Part shown: one piece after another, positions 24,558 through 33,321 of the stretch | Numbering within the stretch: the first letter of the stretch is position 1 | How the letters are laid out: each line of letters begins with the position of its first letter | Source of the DNA: Clostridium_AM tanneri | Lineage (GTDB): Bacteria > Bacillota > Clostridia > Clostridiales > Clostridiaceae | Reading direction: 5' to 3' | Length of the DNA stretch: 64,000 bases | NCBI RefSeq assembly: GCF_033659955.1 | Contig: NZ_JARUJP010000019.1 | Span: forward strand, 6,294 to 70,293 | The notes under the pieces: generated by a model | Told to the model about the DNA's origin: nothing | Seen by the model: the letters and a program-made list of their open reading frames with translations, nothing else | Database searches by the model: none | Made by a program: the position numbers and the translations under genes

Positions 24558-24888
24558 CTTCCCCTCCGATCACTGCAATCAATTCAGCAAGCTCTATTGA
24601 ACCGAAAGACGGCTTTTCAATCACCTGACATCCGCTCACATACACCCTTTGGAAAATTCCCCAGCCAGGCGTCCCTTTTATGCAATGCGGAACAGGAAGC
24701 TTCTTCCCTTCTTGTGTCTGAAGGTAAGTCTTAGTATGGGTATCTTGTGTATAAATGACTGTGTCACCTGTTACTAGATAACTGTCAATCTTAGCCTTCG
24801 CAGAATCAACAATTTCTACAGCTTCCTTAGTACCAAGTGATCCATTAATAAAATCATTCTGCATATCAATTACCACTAAAACTTTCAT
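24541..24888 (-). pseudogene. pncA: Nicotinamidase-like protein truncated before the catalytic Cys
   Basis: 115 residues match the first two-thirds of PncA: VLVVIDMQNDFINGSLGTKE (catalytic Asp), DTVIYTQDTHTKTYLQTQEG (metal site with Asp and His), and HCIKGTPGW (catalytic Lys). The region after EKPSFGSIELAELI, which should contain the Cys nucleophile motif GxCTDxCV, is missing. The frame runs into the pncB ribosome site and ends at 24541. Intact enzymes have about 180-210 residues. The truncation point abuts pncB, as if a deletion fused the genes. Probably inactive. Confidence 0.8.
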
Positions 24889-24984
24889 TCCTTAATCCCT
24901 CCTTACTGCTATATGTGTCAGAATGGCCTCTATAAGAGGATTTAATTTACTTTAAGCTATGCTTGCATGTTTCTTTAATAGTTA

Positions 24985-25554
24985 TCACTCATTACTTTTC
25001 TGCAAAAAATATTTTGCAAAGTCAACAAGTTTATGTGCTTCTTCTGTGCGAAGCATATTTACATCCAAACCACCTGGACCTAGGCGAAAGCGATCCAATC
25101 CATCAGCATCCTTGAAAATCTTATATAACAGCATGCATCTTTCGCTTACAATAGGCGCTTTTGCAATCTCTGACAATCCAATGGTATCATCTTGGTCATG
25201 GTAATACATGATGTAATAAGTCTGCTCATCAAAAGGCATATCATGCTCACAGCAATAATCTGCATAATATTCTGCTGCTCGTTTGCCATGTCCCTTATCC
25301 AGCCAATCATCGAGGCGCCGGGAATCATGAAAAATAGCCGCCATGCTAAGTGCATCCATTTCTTCATAACTTAGTCCAATTTGATATGCTATGACAAGTG
25401 ACAACAGCAGCACCCGGGCACAATGCTCTTTGGTGTGCTTTACACTATCCTTTAACCAAAACTGGATATTTTGCTCCATAAATTCATACCATTTTTTATA
25501 GCGCCTTTCCACTGGCTGGCATATAGGATCTTTCATAACCTGTTTTAAAAGCAT
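24985..25554 (-). CDS. HD-domain phosphohydrolase-like protein
   Basis: A 189-residue protein with an HD metal-site arrangement: HTKEHCARVLLL near residue 40, AAIFHDSRRLDDWL near 75 (the HD pair), HGKRAAEYY, and FKDADGLDRFRLG near 155 (the final Asp). Such proteins hydrolyse phosphoester or nucleotide substrates. YqeK, an HD protein, sits next to nadD in Bacillus, so a nucleotide role in the NAD context is plausible but unproven. It lies between the frameshifted sirtuin and pncA. RBS is AAAGGAGA. Confidence 0.78.
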   Translation of the reverse strand: MLLKQVMKDPICQPVERRYKKWYEFMEQNIQFWLKDSVKHTKEHCARVLLLSLVIAYQIGLSYEEMDALSMAAIFHDSRRLDDWLDKGHGKRAAEYYADYCCEHDMPFDEQTYYIMYYHDQDDTIGLSEIAKAPIVSERCMLLYKIFKDADGLDRFRLGPGGLDVNMLRTEEAHKLVDFAKYFLQKSNE

Positions 25555-25590
25555 TTTTTTCTCCTTTATTCTAACACTTGCATATTTTAC

Positions 25591-26435
25591 TTATCTCATC
25601 TGTACCAATTGCTGTAACACTTCTGCAATATCACCGTCAATACCTATGGATTTAGCCGCAATTGCCTCTGGAATATAAAGATCGCCACCTTTATTAAGGG
25701 TAATGTAAGTAGCATTTTTCTCCATATTAGTTAACTTCATAAATGGTGCTTTAATCATCTGATTTCTAGCACCTACACCTAATTCCAGAAAAACTATTTT
25801 TTTGCCATGAGCTTTCTTAATAAAATCCTGATAAGCATCACAGCTAGTTTGCCAAGACTTGTCCCTTAGAAAATCCCCATCTAGTTCAATATGAACTTGC
25901 ATCCTGCCGCCACACTCAGGACATTTAGGAATAAGATTTGATGAAACTTTTCCATTCTCTTGGCTTTGTGCCATTTTGATTAGTATTTCATCTCCTAAAT
26001 AAGTTTTATTATGACAACCATGAGAACATTGCAGATACCTGCAATTACCTTCTATTTCGAAGAGACGCTCCTTTGGAAAACCTGCCAGTGTAAAATGATC
26101 ATCTATATTGGAGGTAACAACAAAATAGTTTTATCTTTCACCAGTTCATAAAGGTTCTTCATAACTGGACTTGCTTCCTTTTTATATAAAAAGTATTCGA
26201 ACATACGGCTGAAAAATGCCCACTTCTCTTCCTGAGAAGGAAATGGATAAAAACATCCCTGTATAATGCTGTGAAAACCGTGAATTTCACGAAAGTCTCC
26301 AAAATTCTTTAGAAAAGCTAAGTTTTCTGCAAAAATATGATAACCTTCCGAAATTGAAAGACCGTTACTTGCGCCGATAACAATGCTATCCGCTTCTTTG
26401 ATTTTTTTTAAAACTTCATTATATTTCTCTTCCAT
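25591..26435 (-). pseudogene. Sirtuin (SIR2 family) broken by a single frameshift
   Basis: The N-terminal frame (ATG 26435, MEEKYNEVLKKIKEADSIVI, GASNGLSISEGYHIF) runs to VKDKTILLLPPI and stops. One base later in phase, NYFVVTSNIDDHFTLAGFPK, LFEIEGNCRYLQCSHGCHNK and PKCPECGGRM continue as a perfect sirtuin down to 25591. The paralogue at 26489-27346 reads KDKNYFIITTNQDM at the same place, so one A was lost from an A-run near 26130. All four zinc Cys are preserved, implying recent damage or a sequencing error. NAD-dependent deacylase or ADP-ribosyltransferase family. Confidence 0.88.
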
Positions 26436-26488
26436 CTGTAACTCCTCATTTTTATTAAATTTGTGTTGTGGAATGCTCTATACATTTT

Positions 26489-27346
26489 CTACATATGTGA
26501 AGCTAAATCACTCAGTACTTGTGCAATATCAGCATCCATTGTTATTGTTTTATTTATTAAATAATCAGGAGTGGTATCTTCACCTTTATTAATACGAACT
26601 AAAAAAGCATTTGGCCAGTTATAAGCCATTTGAGTAAATGGGTATTTAATTATATTTGGTGTCATAGGTCCAACACCTAGTTCTATGAATACAACTTTTT
26701 TATTAGAATTCTCAGCTAAAAATGTTCTATATTTATTAAGTCCATCTTCCCAGAATTCCCCCTCTAAAAAGACAAAGGAACGTATCCAAGGCTCCATTTC
26801 CCCGCCACACATTGGGCATCTTGGAATCAGCTCTGTAGGAACTCTCGTATCCTTAGCACTAGTAGCCATGTTTCTAACAATATCCTCAGCGGGATAAACC
26901 TTATCGTGACAGGGTTTTGCACATTGTAACCAGTGAGCATCCCCTTGAGGTAGACAAATTTTTTCTTCCGAAAAGAGCTTAGAAAATTGCATATCTTGGT
27001 TTGTGGTAATAATAAAATAATTCTTGTCTTTTATCAGCTTGTGTAAATCCATATAAGTCTGTCCAGGTGGAGTATCAAACATAAGTGTACAGTGTTTAGA
27101 TAAATAAGCCCATCTTTCTTCGCTTGTTTTATATTTATAGTAAAGGGCTTCAAAGTTACCGCGAATCCCGTAATTTTTTTCAAATTCACTGAAATTATCA
27201 ATCCAATACTTGCTATGATTATAAAAATCATGACCATTAGCAGTAGACATACCTGATGCACCGCCAACTATAATGGCGTCTGCTTCTTTGATTTTTTGTA
27301 TTATTGTGTTTATGTTATCTTGATATTGTTGTTGTATCTGTGACAT
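26489..27346 (-). CDS. SIR2-family protein (class M-like sirtuin)
   Basis: A 285-residue intact sirtuin. The NAD-binding motif reads IVGGASGMSTANG (GAG-type); TTNQDMQFSKLF follows (T-N-x-D). The position normally held by the catalytic His is Gln (LPQGDAHWLQC). Zinc ligands are CAKPC and CPMC (residues about 138-180). His to Gln is a feature I associate with class M sirtuins (SirTM), reported to ADP-ribosylate lipoylated proteins. No macrodomain or lipoate ligase partner lies nearby. It starts behind TTAGGAGG and leads a leftward operon with NAD salvage genes, consistent with NAD consumption coupled to nicotinamide recycling. Confidence 0.82.
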   Translation of the reverse strand: MSQIQQQYQDNINTIIQKIKEADAIIVGGASGMSTANGHDFYNHSKYWIDNFSEFEKNYGIRGNFEALYYKYKTSEERWAYLSKHCTLMFDTPPGQTYMDLHKLIKDKNYFIITTNQDMQFSKLFSEEKICLPQGDAHWLQCAKPCHDKVYPAEDIVRNMATSAKDTRVPTELIPRCPMCGGEMEPWIRSFVFLEGEFWEDGLNKYRTFLAENSNKKVVFIELGVGPMTPNIIKYPFTQMAYNWPNAFLVRINKGEDTTPDYLINKTITMDADIAQVLSDLASHM

Positions 27347-27519
27347 ATTTAATTTTCCTCCTAACGTTATTCATTAATTGGTTAGAGACATTCACTTATA
27401 TAGCAGCTCATCAAAAACAAATATTAAGATACAGAGCTGTAATGCATTTTTTATTAATGCTTGAATACTGATTTACTTTGTTTCAAATGTATTATATAAT
27501 CAGTATAGATTTTCAAACA

Positions 27520-27559
27520 AGTATGCACTTTTTCGACGCATACTATCTAGGAGGATAGT
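27520..27559 (+). promoter_or_regulatory. HxlR operator-like dyad and RBS hairpin
   Basis: AGTATGC (27520-27526) and GCATACT (27538-27544) form a 7-bp dyad with an 11-base spacer. Immediately after, ACTATC (27542-27547) and GATAGT (27554-27559) can fold with the AGGAGG ribosome site in and beside the loop. Both elements are duplicated at 19580-19620. Autoregulation by HxlR and translational damping are plausible. Confidence 0.5.
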
Positions 27560-27565
27560 GTAAAT

Positions 27566-27901
27566 ATGAAGGAATACAAAGGAGTTGTTGCTGACAGTCA
27601 AGACACCTGTTTTGGCTATACACTTTCTATTATTAACGGAAAGTGGAAATTGCTAATTATATTTTATTTATCAAAGCACGGGACTGTGCGTTACAACGAA
27701 TTGCAGCGTATGATAGGTAAAATAACCTACAAAACCCTCAGTAGCACATTAAAGGAAATGGAGAGTGATGGCTTAATTCATCGTAAGGAATATCCACAGA
27801 TTCCTCCAAAGGTCGAATATAGCCTTACTGAAAAAGGACAAAGCCTTTGGCCCATTATACAGGGAATGTGTCAGTGGGGGGAGCATAATAAAGAAAAATA
27901 A
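27566..27901 (+). CDS. HxlR-family transcriptional regulator
   Basis: A 111-residue winged-helix regulator: FGYTLSIINGKWKLLIIFYL (family core), VRYNELQRMIGKITYKTLSS (recognition helix) and LIHRKEYPQIPPKVEYSLTE (wing). The conserved N-terminal Cys lies in SQDTCFGYTL, where HxlR members may sense thiol stress. ATG 27566 has AGGAGG 9 bases upstream inside a small hairpin. It is divergent from the sirtuin/NAD operon, its likely target. A truncated duplicate with the same leader lies at 19.6 kb. Confidence 0.9.
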   Translation: MKEYKGVVADSQDTCFGYTLSIINGKWKLLIIFYLSKHGTVRYNELQRMIGKITYKTLSSTLKEMESDGLIHRKEYPQIPPKVEYSLTEKGQSLWPIIQGMCQWGEHNKEK

Positions 27902-27947
27902 AAAACATAAGCAATTCTATCCTCTTCAACAGCCTAGTCTACCAAAT

Positions 27948-29282
27948 TTACAAAGAGGATACTTTTGCTTTTTTAGGCTTTGATATATTTCCTGCAAAAT
28001 CTATTGCCTTTACTTCATAACTAAGACCTTTAAATCTATCTTTCAAGGGTACCTTATCTATATAACTCATTACAAGGTCTTCCTTTTTTCCTTTCTTTCC
28101 CTTAAATATTCTATCTACATTAGTAGTAAAAATTAATTTTTTATCCCTATACACTTCATAACCATATATCCCAATGTTATCACTGGCAGGATACCAAGAA
28201 ATTAAAAATTTATTTTCTCCCATTTCTATAATTTCAACTTTCTTTGGAGCTGTTGGTTTACGGTTTTCTAACTGACCACTTTTAACATATTTTAAATAAG
28301 TCTCATGGAAACCTTTATCAATATTATTAGGACTATAATAATGACAATATGCAAAAGTTATAATGTTATCTACATATGGTTTTTCAATTTCCATCTGTTT
28401 TATAAATCGATTGAGCGGAGCACTAGACCAGTTTAAGTGATTAAAGGTTTCTGTATTAGCCCAAAATAATAACCCTGCTTTAGTATCTACAGCCTTTCTC
28501 AATTCTGCAAACCAGTGATCTACTTCATCTATTTTTAACCCTCCGCCGCCAACGGAATCCTGTGGGCAAAATATATCCCCTTTTCCTAAGTCCGTATGCT
28601 GAAATAAGTAGGCCCAGTTTTTTGCATATTCTTCAGCACTTCCATAAACAGAATTCATGAAAGGTGATAACATAAGTGGTAATCGATGGCCTTTTTCTTT
28701 TAAATGTTTTAAATTAATATCAATTGCTTTAGCTAATACAGAAAAATCATCCTTTGTTTTAAAGTTTAGGTTATCTACCTCATATACCCAATACCACCCA
28801 TAAAAAGCATTAGGATATTTGGAATAGTATTTAGTATATAATTCATCGGCTATCTCATTTCCTCTTTCCATTTGAGCATAAAGCCATTTAGGGTTTCTAG
28901 GTCCTTTCTTCCACCAATCACTATTAAAATTAATGCCTAAAAAAATCTTCATTCCTATTTTCTCTGCATTTCTGAGACACATATCAACAATATCTACACC
29001 TGGATATTCCATTTTTCCCCCAGGAATTTTGGTTGGATAAATAGTTTTGGTTAAATCACCTTCAGTAATAGAAGTGCCTATAATAACGTAATGCATATTA
29101 CATTCTTTTAAATAATTAAATTCACTTTGCCATTTTGAATCATTCCACTTTTCCACCATATCATCTTGAATAAATGATCCATCTGCTATAGGATATTTTT
29201 TATTAGAATTCTTAATCTTACGTAGCTTTGATATTGTCAAGCTATTAGCCATTCTACTAAAGACATCTTTCAAAATTCTCAT
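27948..29282 (-). CDS. DUF4434 TIM-barrel protein with C-terminal FN3-like domain
   Basis: A 444-residue protein from ATG 29282 (AAAAGG four bases upstream); a TTG start at 29303 has no site. The first domain (about 35-335) matches DUF4434, a glycoside-hydrolase-like barrel: WNDSKWQSEFNYLKECNMHY, IGMKIFLGINFNSDWW, FYGWYWVYEVDNLNF and LLFWANTETFNHLNW. Glu in WVYEVDN and Asp/Glu around NTETF are candidate catalytic acids. A C-terminal beta domain (about 355-444) resembles fibronectin type III (PTAPKKVEIIEMGENKFLIS, ASDNIGIYGYEVYRDKK). No signal peptide is seen, which is odd for a polysaccharide enzyme. Confidence 0.75.
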   Translation of the reverse strand: MRILKDVFSRMANSLTISKLRKIKNSNKKYPIADGSFIQDDMVEKWNDSKWQSEFNYLKECNMHYVIIGTSITEGDLTKTIYPTKIPGGKMEYPGVDIVDMCLRNAEKIGMKIFLGINFNSDWWKKGPRNPKWLYAQMERGNEIADELYTKYYSKYPNAFYGWYWVYEVDNLNFKTKDDFSVLAKAIDINLKHLKEKGHRLPLMLSPFMNSVYGSAEEYAKNWAYLFQHTDLGKGDIFCPQDSVGGGGLKIDEVDHWFAELRKAVDTKAGLLFWANTETFNHLNWSSAPLNRFIKQMEIEKPYVDNIITFAYCHYYSPNNIDKGFHETYLKYVKSGQLENRKPTAPKKVEIIEMGENKFLISWYPASDNIGIYGYEVYRDKKLIFTTNVDRIFKGKKGKKEDLVMSYIDKVPLKDRFKGLSYEVKAIDFAGNISKPKKAKVSSL

Positions 29283-29443
29283 AATACCTTTTAATCCTTT
29301 CAAAATTGATGATAACTCACATTTTATAATAGCAATTTCATTAAAATACCTAATATGACCTAAATATGCGTATCAGATTTTAACTACTAATATTATATTT
29401 ATGTATTAACGTAAAAAACACCAAATAAAAAGAACTAAAATAA

Positions 29444-29476
29444 AATCCAGTAGTGAAGCTGCTTCACTACTGGATT
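29444..29476 (-). terminator. Strong terminator after the P-type ATPase operon
   Basis: Perfect 16-bp arms 29444-29459 and 29461-29476 with minimal loop; leftward it is followed by TTTTATTTTAG. It ends the leftward operon whose last gene stops at 29504. Confidence 0.8.
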
Positions 29477-29503
29477 TAGTTTATTAAAGATATTTTTGAA
29501 AAT

Positions 29504-29740
29504 CTATCTAAACTTTATTAACTTTCTCAAAGAAATGCCTTTAATTATATCTTCTCCTGTTTCCTTTTCTTTACCTTTAATATATTCAAAAAAGTGGAGT
29601 AGAAAATTTTCCCAGTGCTTTAATATTACTTTTTTTGTTTCTGGTTCCCTGTGAATTAGTTCAAAACTTAAATCAACACACTCTTTTCCTTGAGCAATTA
29701 GAGCTCTCATCTTATTTTCTAAATCCTTTAGTTCTGCCAA
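29504..29740 (-). CDS. Small helical protein, last gene of the ATPase operon
   Basis: A 78-residue protein with a TTG start (29740) directly behind GGAGGAGGACAA and overlapping the ATPase stop by 29 bases, so translation is coupled. Mostly helical and charged: LKDLENKMRALIAQGKECVD, LKHWENFLLHFFEYIKGKEK. One Cys and several His residues could bind metal, but no classical motif exists. Family not recognised; the tight coupling suggests a function with the pump. Confidence 0.6.
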   Translation of the reverse strand: MAELKDLENKMRALIAQGKECVDLSFELIHREPETKKVILKHWENFLLHFFEYIKGKEKETGEDIIKGISLRKLIKFR

Positions 29741-31964
29741 TTGTCCTCCTCCTTCTCTTTTTATCTATAGAATAATTCATTAACCTCGAAGAATTGACAA
29801 CAACACCAAAGGTGCTAAGGTTATGCAAGATTGCAGCTGACAATGGAGATATAATTTTTCCCGCACCAAGGATTAACCCAATGGCATTAATTCCAACAGC
29901 GAAAATAAAATTCTGTTTTACAACCTCCATGGTGTGATTGCTTAATTTGACTAAGGTAACAATCTTCTCAGGATTGTCATCAGCTAGAACAATATCTGCA
30001 GACTCAATAGCTACATCAGTACCGCCAGTTCCCATGGCGATGCCAATATCGGCCTTGGCTAAGGCAGGTGAGTCATTAATTCCCTCTCCTACCATGGTCA
30101 CAATCTTACCCTCACCCTGGTATTTTTCCACTATACTTAATTTTTGCTCAGGTAAAGTATTAGCCCACATCTGATCAAGTCCTAGTTCTTCCTTTATCAT
30201 TTCCCCAGTTTCAGCACAGTCCCCTGTTACCAGTCCAATATTGCATATTCCTTCTTCTCTTAATCCCTTAATGGCTCTATTGCTCTCATACCTTACTTTA
30301 TCTTTTACACCAATCATTCCAATTAATTCATTCTCACAGGCTATAAAAAGTACAGTTTGACCAAGCAACTTCATTCGATCAGCTTTTACCCTGTCTTTAT
30401 TAATATTTATTCCATTATTTTTCATAAAAAGTTCATTTCCGACCATAACAACACTTTTATTTACAATTCCTTTAACACCCTGACCAATAATAACTACCTG
30501 GGTATCTGTAGGCAATATACTAGCATTGATTTCATTTGCTTTTTCTAATATAGCCTTAGCTAGCGGGTGGTTTGTATGATTTTCTACTGAAGCCGCTAAT
30601 TGTAGTACTAAATCAGCGGAATAATCTTCATGCACAGCCTCAATTGTTACTACAGATGGGTTACCTTCCGTTAATGTTCCAGTTTTATCAAATAAAACTA
30701 CATCTGTTTTTCCTACCTTCTCTAAATAGTTTCCTCCCCTGATGAGAATACCTCTTTTTGCTGCATTTCCCATGGATGCGCTAATTGCCGTAGGAGTAGC
30801 TAAACCAGCTGCACATGGACATGCTACAATGAGCATAGTCATACTTCTTTTAAAGTCTCTAGTTACCAAATAATTTAGTAATGAAAGTCCTAAGGATAGA
30901 GGAACTATTTTCTCAGAATAACGATCTGCCATATTTTCAATAGGTGCTTTTACCTTGCTGGCTTCGTCAACTAATTGAACAATTCTGGCTATAGAGGTTT
31001 CCTTTCCTACTTTTTCTGCCAAAATCTTTATTGTTCCTTGTTCAACAATAGATCCAGCAAAAACCTTATCACCTTGCTTCTTAGCAACTGGAATTGCCTC
31101 ACCTGTTATAATTGCCTGGCTGACAGCAGCTTCACCATCAGTTACTTCACCATCAATTGGTATTTTCTCACCTATATGAACAATAACAATATTACCCTTT
31201 TCTATAGATTCTATAGGAACAGATATTTCTGTTCCGTCTAATAGCAACCATGCCATTTCGTCCTTACCTTGCAGCATTTGCTTTATTGCCTTACGTGATT
31301 TATCTAGGGTCATAGTTTGAAACAAAGTACTTAAATTAACAAGCCACACTACAACCAACCCTGTAATACTTTCCTTTAACAGGAGTGATACTACAGTAGC
31401 TGCACTGATTAAAAAGTCGTTGTTCAGCTTTCTTCTTTTTACAAGGCTCTCTAGTCCGCTTCTGAAAATTGGATATCCTGTAGCTATTGTAGTTAAAGCA
31501 GCTAGGTTATTTATTCCAGAAGACCGTGCCATAGAAGATTTTCCGAAGAAGATTCTCTTTACCGTTAGGGCTAATAATAATCCTCCACTTAAGGTTACCT
31601 TTGATATTTGTGATTCAATAGGCAAATCCTCAGGCTCAAAAACTTTTATTTCTTTTGTTTTTCTGTTCAAAGCTTTTTCATGCAGCTTATCAGCTCTTGA
31701 AGAAATTACTTTTGAAATCATAGTTTCTAGGGAACTTCCTATCTCCTGGTAAAGCTTATTGACAGAAACCTGTCTCGAATCAAAGAGAATTAGGGCCTTT
31801 CCAGTTTGTGGATTGGCCGTGACAACAAAAATTTTTTCATTTCTTTTCAATGTGCTTTCTATAGCTTCAGCGAAGTACCTATTGCCTTTAAGTCCTTTAA
31901 TTCTCACCCGCAGTCTTCCAGGTAAAGACTTTACAACCTCCATCCTACAAAAACTCATCCTCAT
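29712..31964 (-). CDS. Metal-transporting P1B-type ATPase
   Basis: A 750-residue heavy-metal pump. ATG 31964 was chosen because AAAGGAGA is correctly spaced; an earlier in-frame ATG at 32015 is possible. N-terminal HMA_2-like region (SLPGRLRVRIKGLKGNRYFA) without the CxxC metal motif. The transmembrane metal motif is CPCAAGLATPTA. Catalytic parts are VVLFDKTGTLTEG (phosphorylated Asp), TGEAIPV, NHTNHPLAKAI (HP motif) and GEGINDSPALAKADIG. C-terminal helix HNLSTFGVVVNSSRLM. The missing CxxC and CPCAAG motif resemble CtpC-like Mn/Zn or Fe exporters more than copper pumps; ion inferred only. It lies in one operon with an Asn/Tyr-rich protein upstream. Confidence 0.85.
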   Translation of the reverse strand: MRMSFCRMEVVKSLPGRLRVRIKGLKGNRYFAEAIESTLKRNEKIFVVTANPQTGKALILFDSRQVSVNKLYQEIGSSLETMISKVISSRADKLHEKALNRKTKEIKVFEPEDLPIESQISKVTLSGGLLLALTVKRIFFGKSSMARSSGINNLAALTTIATGYPIFRSGLESLVKRRKLNNDFLISAATVVSLLLKESITGLVVVWLVNLSTLFQTMTLDKSRKAIKQMLQGKDEMAWLLLDGTEISVPIESIEKGNIVIVHIGEKIPIDGEVTDGEAAVSQAIITGEAIPVAKKQGDKVFAGSIVEQGTIKILAEKVGKETSIARIVQLVDEASKVKAPIENMADRYSEKIVPLSLGLSLLNYLVTRDFKRSMTMLIVACPCAAGLATPTAISASMGNAAKRGILIRGGNYLEKVGKTDVVLFDKTGTLTEGNPSVVTIEAVHEDYSADLVLQLAASVENHTNHPLAKAILEKANEINASILPTDTQVVIIGQGVKGIVNKSVVMVGNELFMKNNGININKDRVKADRMKLLGQTVLFIACENELIGMIGVKDKVRYESNRAIKGLREEGICNIGLVTGDCAETGEMIKEELGLDQMWANTLPEQKLSIVEKYQGEGKIVTMVGEGINDSPALAKADIGIAMGTGGTDVAIESADIVLADDNPEKIVTLVKLSNHTMEVVKQNFIFAVGINAIGLILGAGKIISPLSAAILHNLSTFGVVVNSSRLMNYSIDKKRRRRTIGRTKGFRK

Positions 31965-32068
31965 GATTCTCCTTTGTCTTGGATCTTGTTTAAAATAATG
32001 CTTTAAAACATTCATATTTTATTATGTTTGTTATGTACTTCAGTTATTCAAAAACCATTAGTTGCCCT

Positions 32069-33082
32069 TTAACATTCTTTATTATGGTTTTCGTTTTCAC
32101 CAAAGCCATACCTCTCGTTGTTGCTTCCTTCCCATTTAGACTCTGCAAAAATATCCTCAATATCCTCTTTAGCATCAGCAAATATGTTTCTAAACTCATC
32201 AGAGGTATTCATTACTCCTTGAACAGCTTTAACTACAATGGGTCTTAAGGTCCTAGCAACTGATGGAGCTAATATTAATCCAACTGTAGCAATTCCAACG
32301 CCTCTAAAGAAATTGTTAACCTTCGGTCTATTAATAAAGTCTGTTATCATACGCTGATTCCACCAAGAGTTTGGCATCATTCCATAGTTATAGTAAGGGT
32401 CATAGCCTCTCATATTGGCGCACCATGCTCCTACTCTTGGTCTTCCATAAGGTCTAGGCCCTCCATAATAAGGTCTTCTTGGTTCACAACAATCATCGTA
32501 GTCATAATCATCATAATAGTTAGGACATGGATATCCGTCGCCATAATCATTGCCTGCCCTGTAGTTGCTCGGATAATTATTAGGATAATTGTTTGAGTAA
32601 TTCATTGAATAATTATTTACATAACCATCTCGATAATTTGTTGAATAATTATTTGGGTAGCCATCTCGATAATTGTTTTGATAACCGTTTGGATAATTGT
32701 TCATGTAATTTACTGGATAACTGTTTGGGTAATTCATTGAATAATTGTTTGTATAACCGTTTCGATAATTCATTCTATCATCACCTCTATAATAATTTCT
32801 TGGATTTTGATTGTAATTAGCCTGGTAGGTTGGATCATTGAAACCAGGCCTATTATTTGGATTGTACTGGTTGTTTTCCCTTGGCCTGTAATTTCTTGAG
32901 TTAACCTCTGGTATTCTGTTTTCTAGTTGAATATTTCTCATTTGTCCTTCGTTATAATACGTATTCGGGCCTGGATTTACAGATGTATTATTAGGAATAA
33001 ATTGATTTTCTTGACGATTTACATCTTCATAACCTGCTTTGTTATCTTTGATCTCTCCATTTGAATTGTTGTTCTCAGACAT
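32069..33082 (-). CDS. Asn/Tyr-rich low-complexity protein with C-terminal hydrophobic segment
   Basis: A 337-residue protein in three parts. Residues 1-95 are Asn-rich and disordered. Residues about 95-190 are short repeats of N-Y-x-x-N-Y or N-Y-x-x-G-Y type (for example NYRDGYPNNYSTNYRDGY). Residues about 190-235 are acidic/Cys/Tyr-rich (YYDDYDYDDCCEPRRPYYGG). A helical end (about 255-325) has a 20-residue hydrophobic span (GVGIATVGLILAPSVARTL) and an amphipathic acidic helix (FRNIFADAKEDIEDIFAESK). The composition is prion-like. AAAAGGAGGTAG precedes the start. First gene of an operon with a metal ATPase 54 bases on. I do not recognise the family; a membrane-anchored metal chaperone or scaffold is speculative. 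Confidence 0.7.
   Translation of the reverse strand: MSENNNSNGEIKDNKAGYEDVNRQENQFIPNNTSVNPGPNTYYNEGQMRNIQLENRIPEVNSRNYRPRENNQYNPNNRPGFNDPTYQANYNQNPRNYYRGDDRMNYRNGYTNNYSMNYPNSYPVNYMNNYPNGYQNNYRDGYPNNYSTNYRDGYVNNYSMNYSNNYPNNYPSNYRAGNDYGDGYPCPNYYDDYDYDDCCEPRRPYYGGPRPYGRPRVGAWCANMRGYDPYYNYGMMPNSWWNQRMITDFINRPKVNNFFRGVGIATVGLILAPSVARTLRPIVVKAVQGVMNTSDEFRNIFADAKEDIEDIFAESKWEGSNNERYGFGENENHNKEC
32560..32790. repeat. Degenerate 12-15 bp tandem repeats coding the N/Y repeats
   Basis: DNA units of the type ATAATTNTTTGNATAA recur roughly every 12-24 bases across about 230 bp and encode the N-Y-x-x repeats. Such arrays expand and contract by slippage. Confidence 0.7.
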
Positions 33083-33228
33083 TTTACTACCTCCTTTTTA
33101 CTGGTATTATTCTCCTCTATCTCATGTAATATTCCTATAATTCATACTTTTTACATAAAGAAAAATATAATCAAATAACGATACACTTATCAGCTGCCCT
33201 CAATATATTAATGTTTTAAATACAAAAA

Positions 33229-33293
33229 TAGTGTGGTGTTTTAGCTGTAATTTGATAGGTATACAATCAAATTACAGTTAAAACACCACACTA
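33229..33293 (-). terminator. Long perfect-stem terminator
   Basis: 28-bp arms 33229-33256 and 33266-33293 with only one G-T wobble and a 9-nt loop; leftward it is followed by TTTTTGTA. It ends the gene at 33322-34023 before the ATPase operon. Confidence 0.8.
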
Positions 33294-33321
33294 GAAACTT
33301 CAATATTATATTATAAATTCA

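Noticed and set aside
24541..24888. Functional short nicotinamidase
   Set aside because: The catalytic Cys region is missing, so activity is unlikely despite an open frame.
32593..32820. Plus-strand gene opposite the N/Y-rich protein
   Set aside because: A mirror of the repeats (Asn/Leu repeats) without an RBS; the minus-strand gene has a strong site and operon context.
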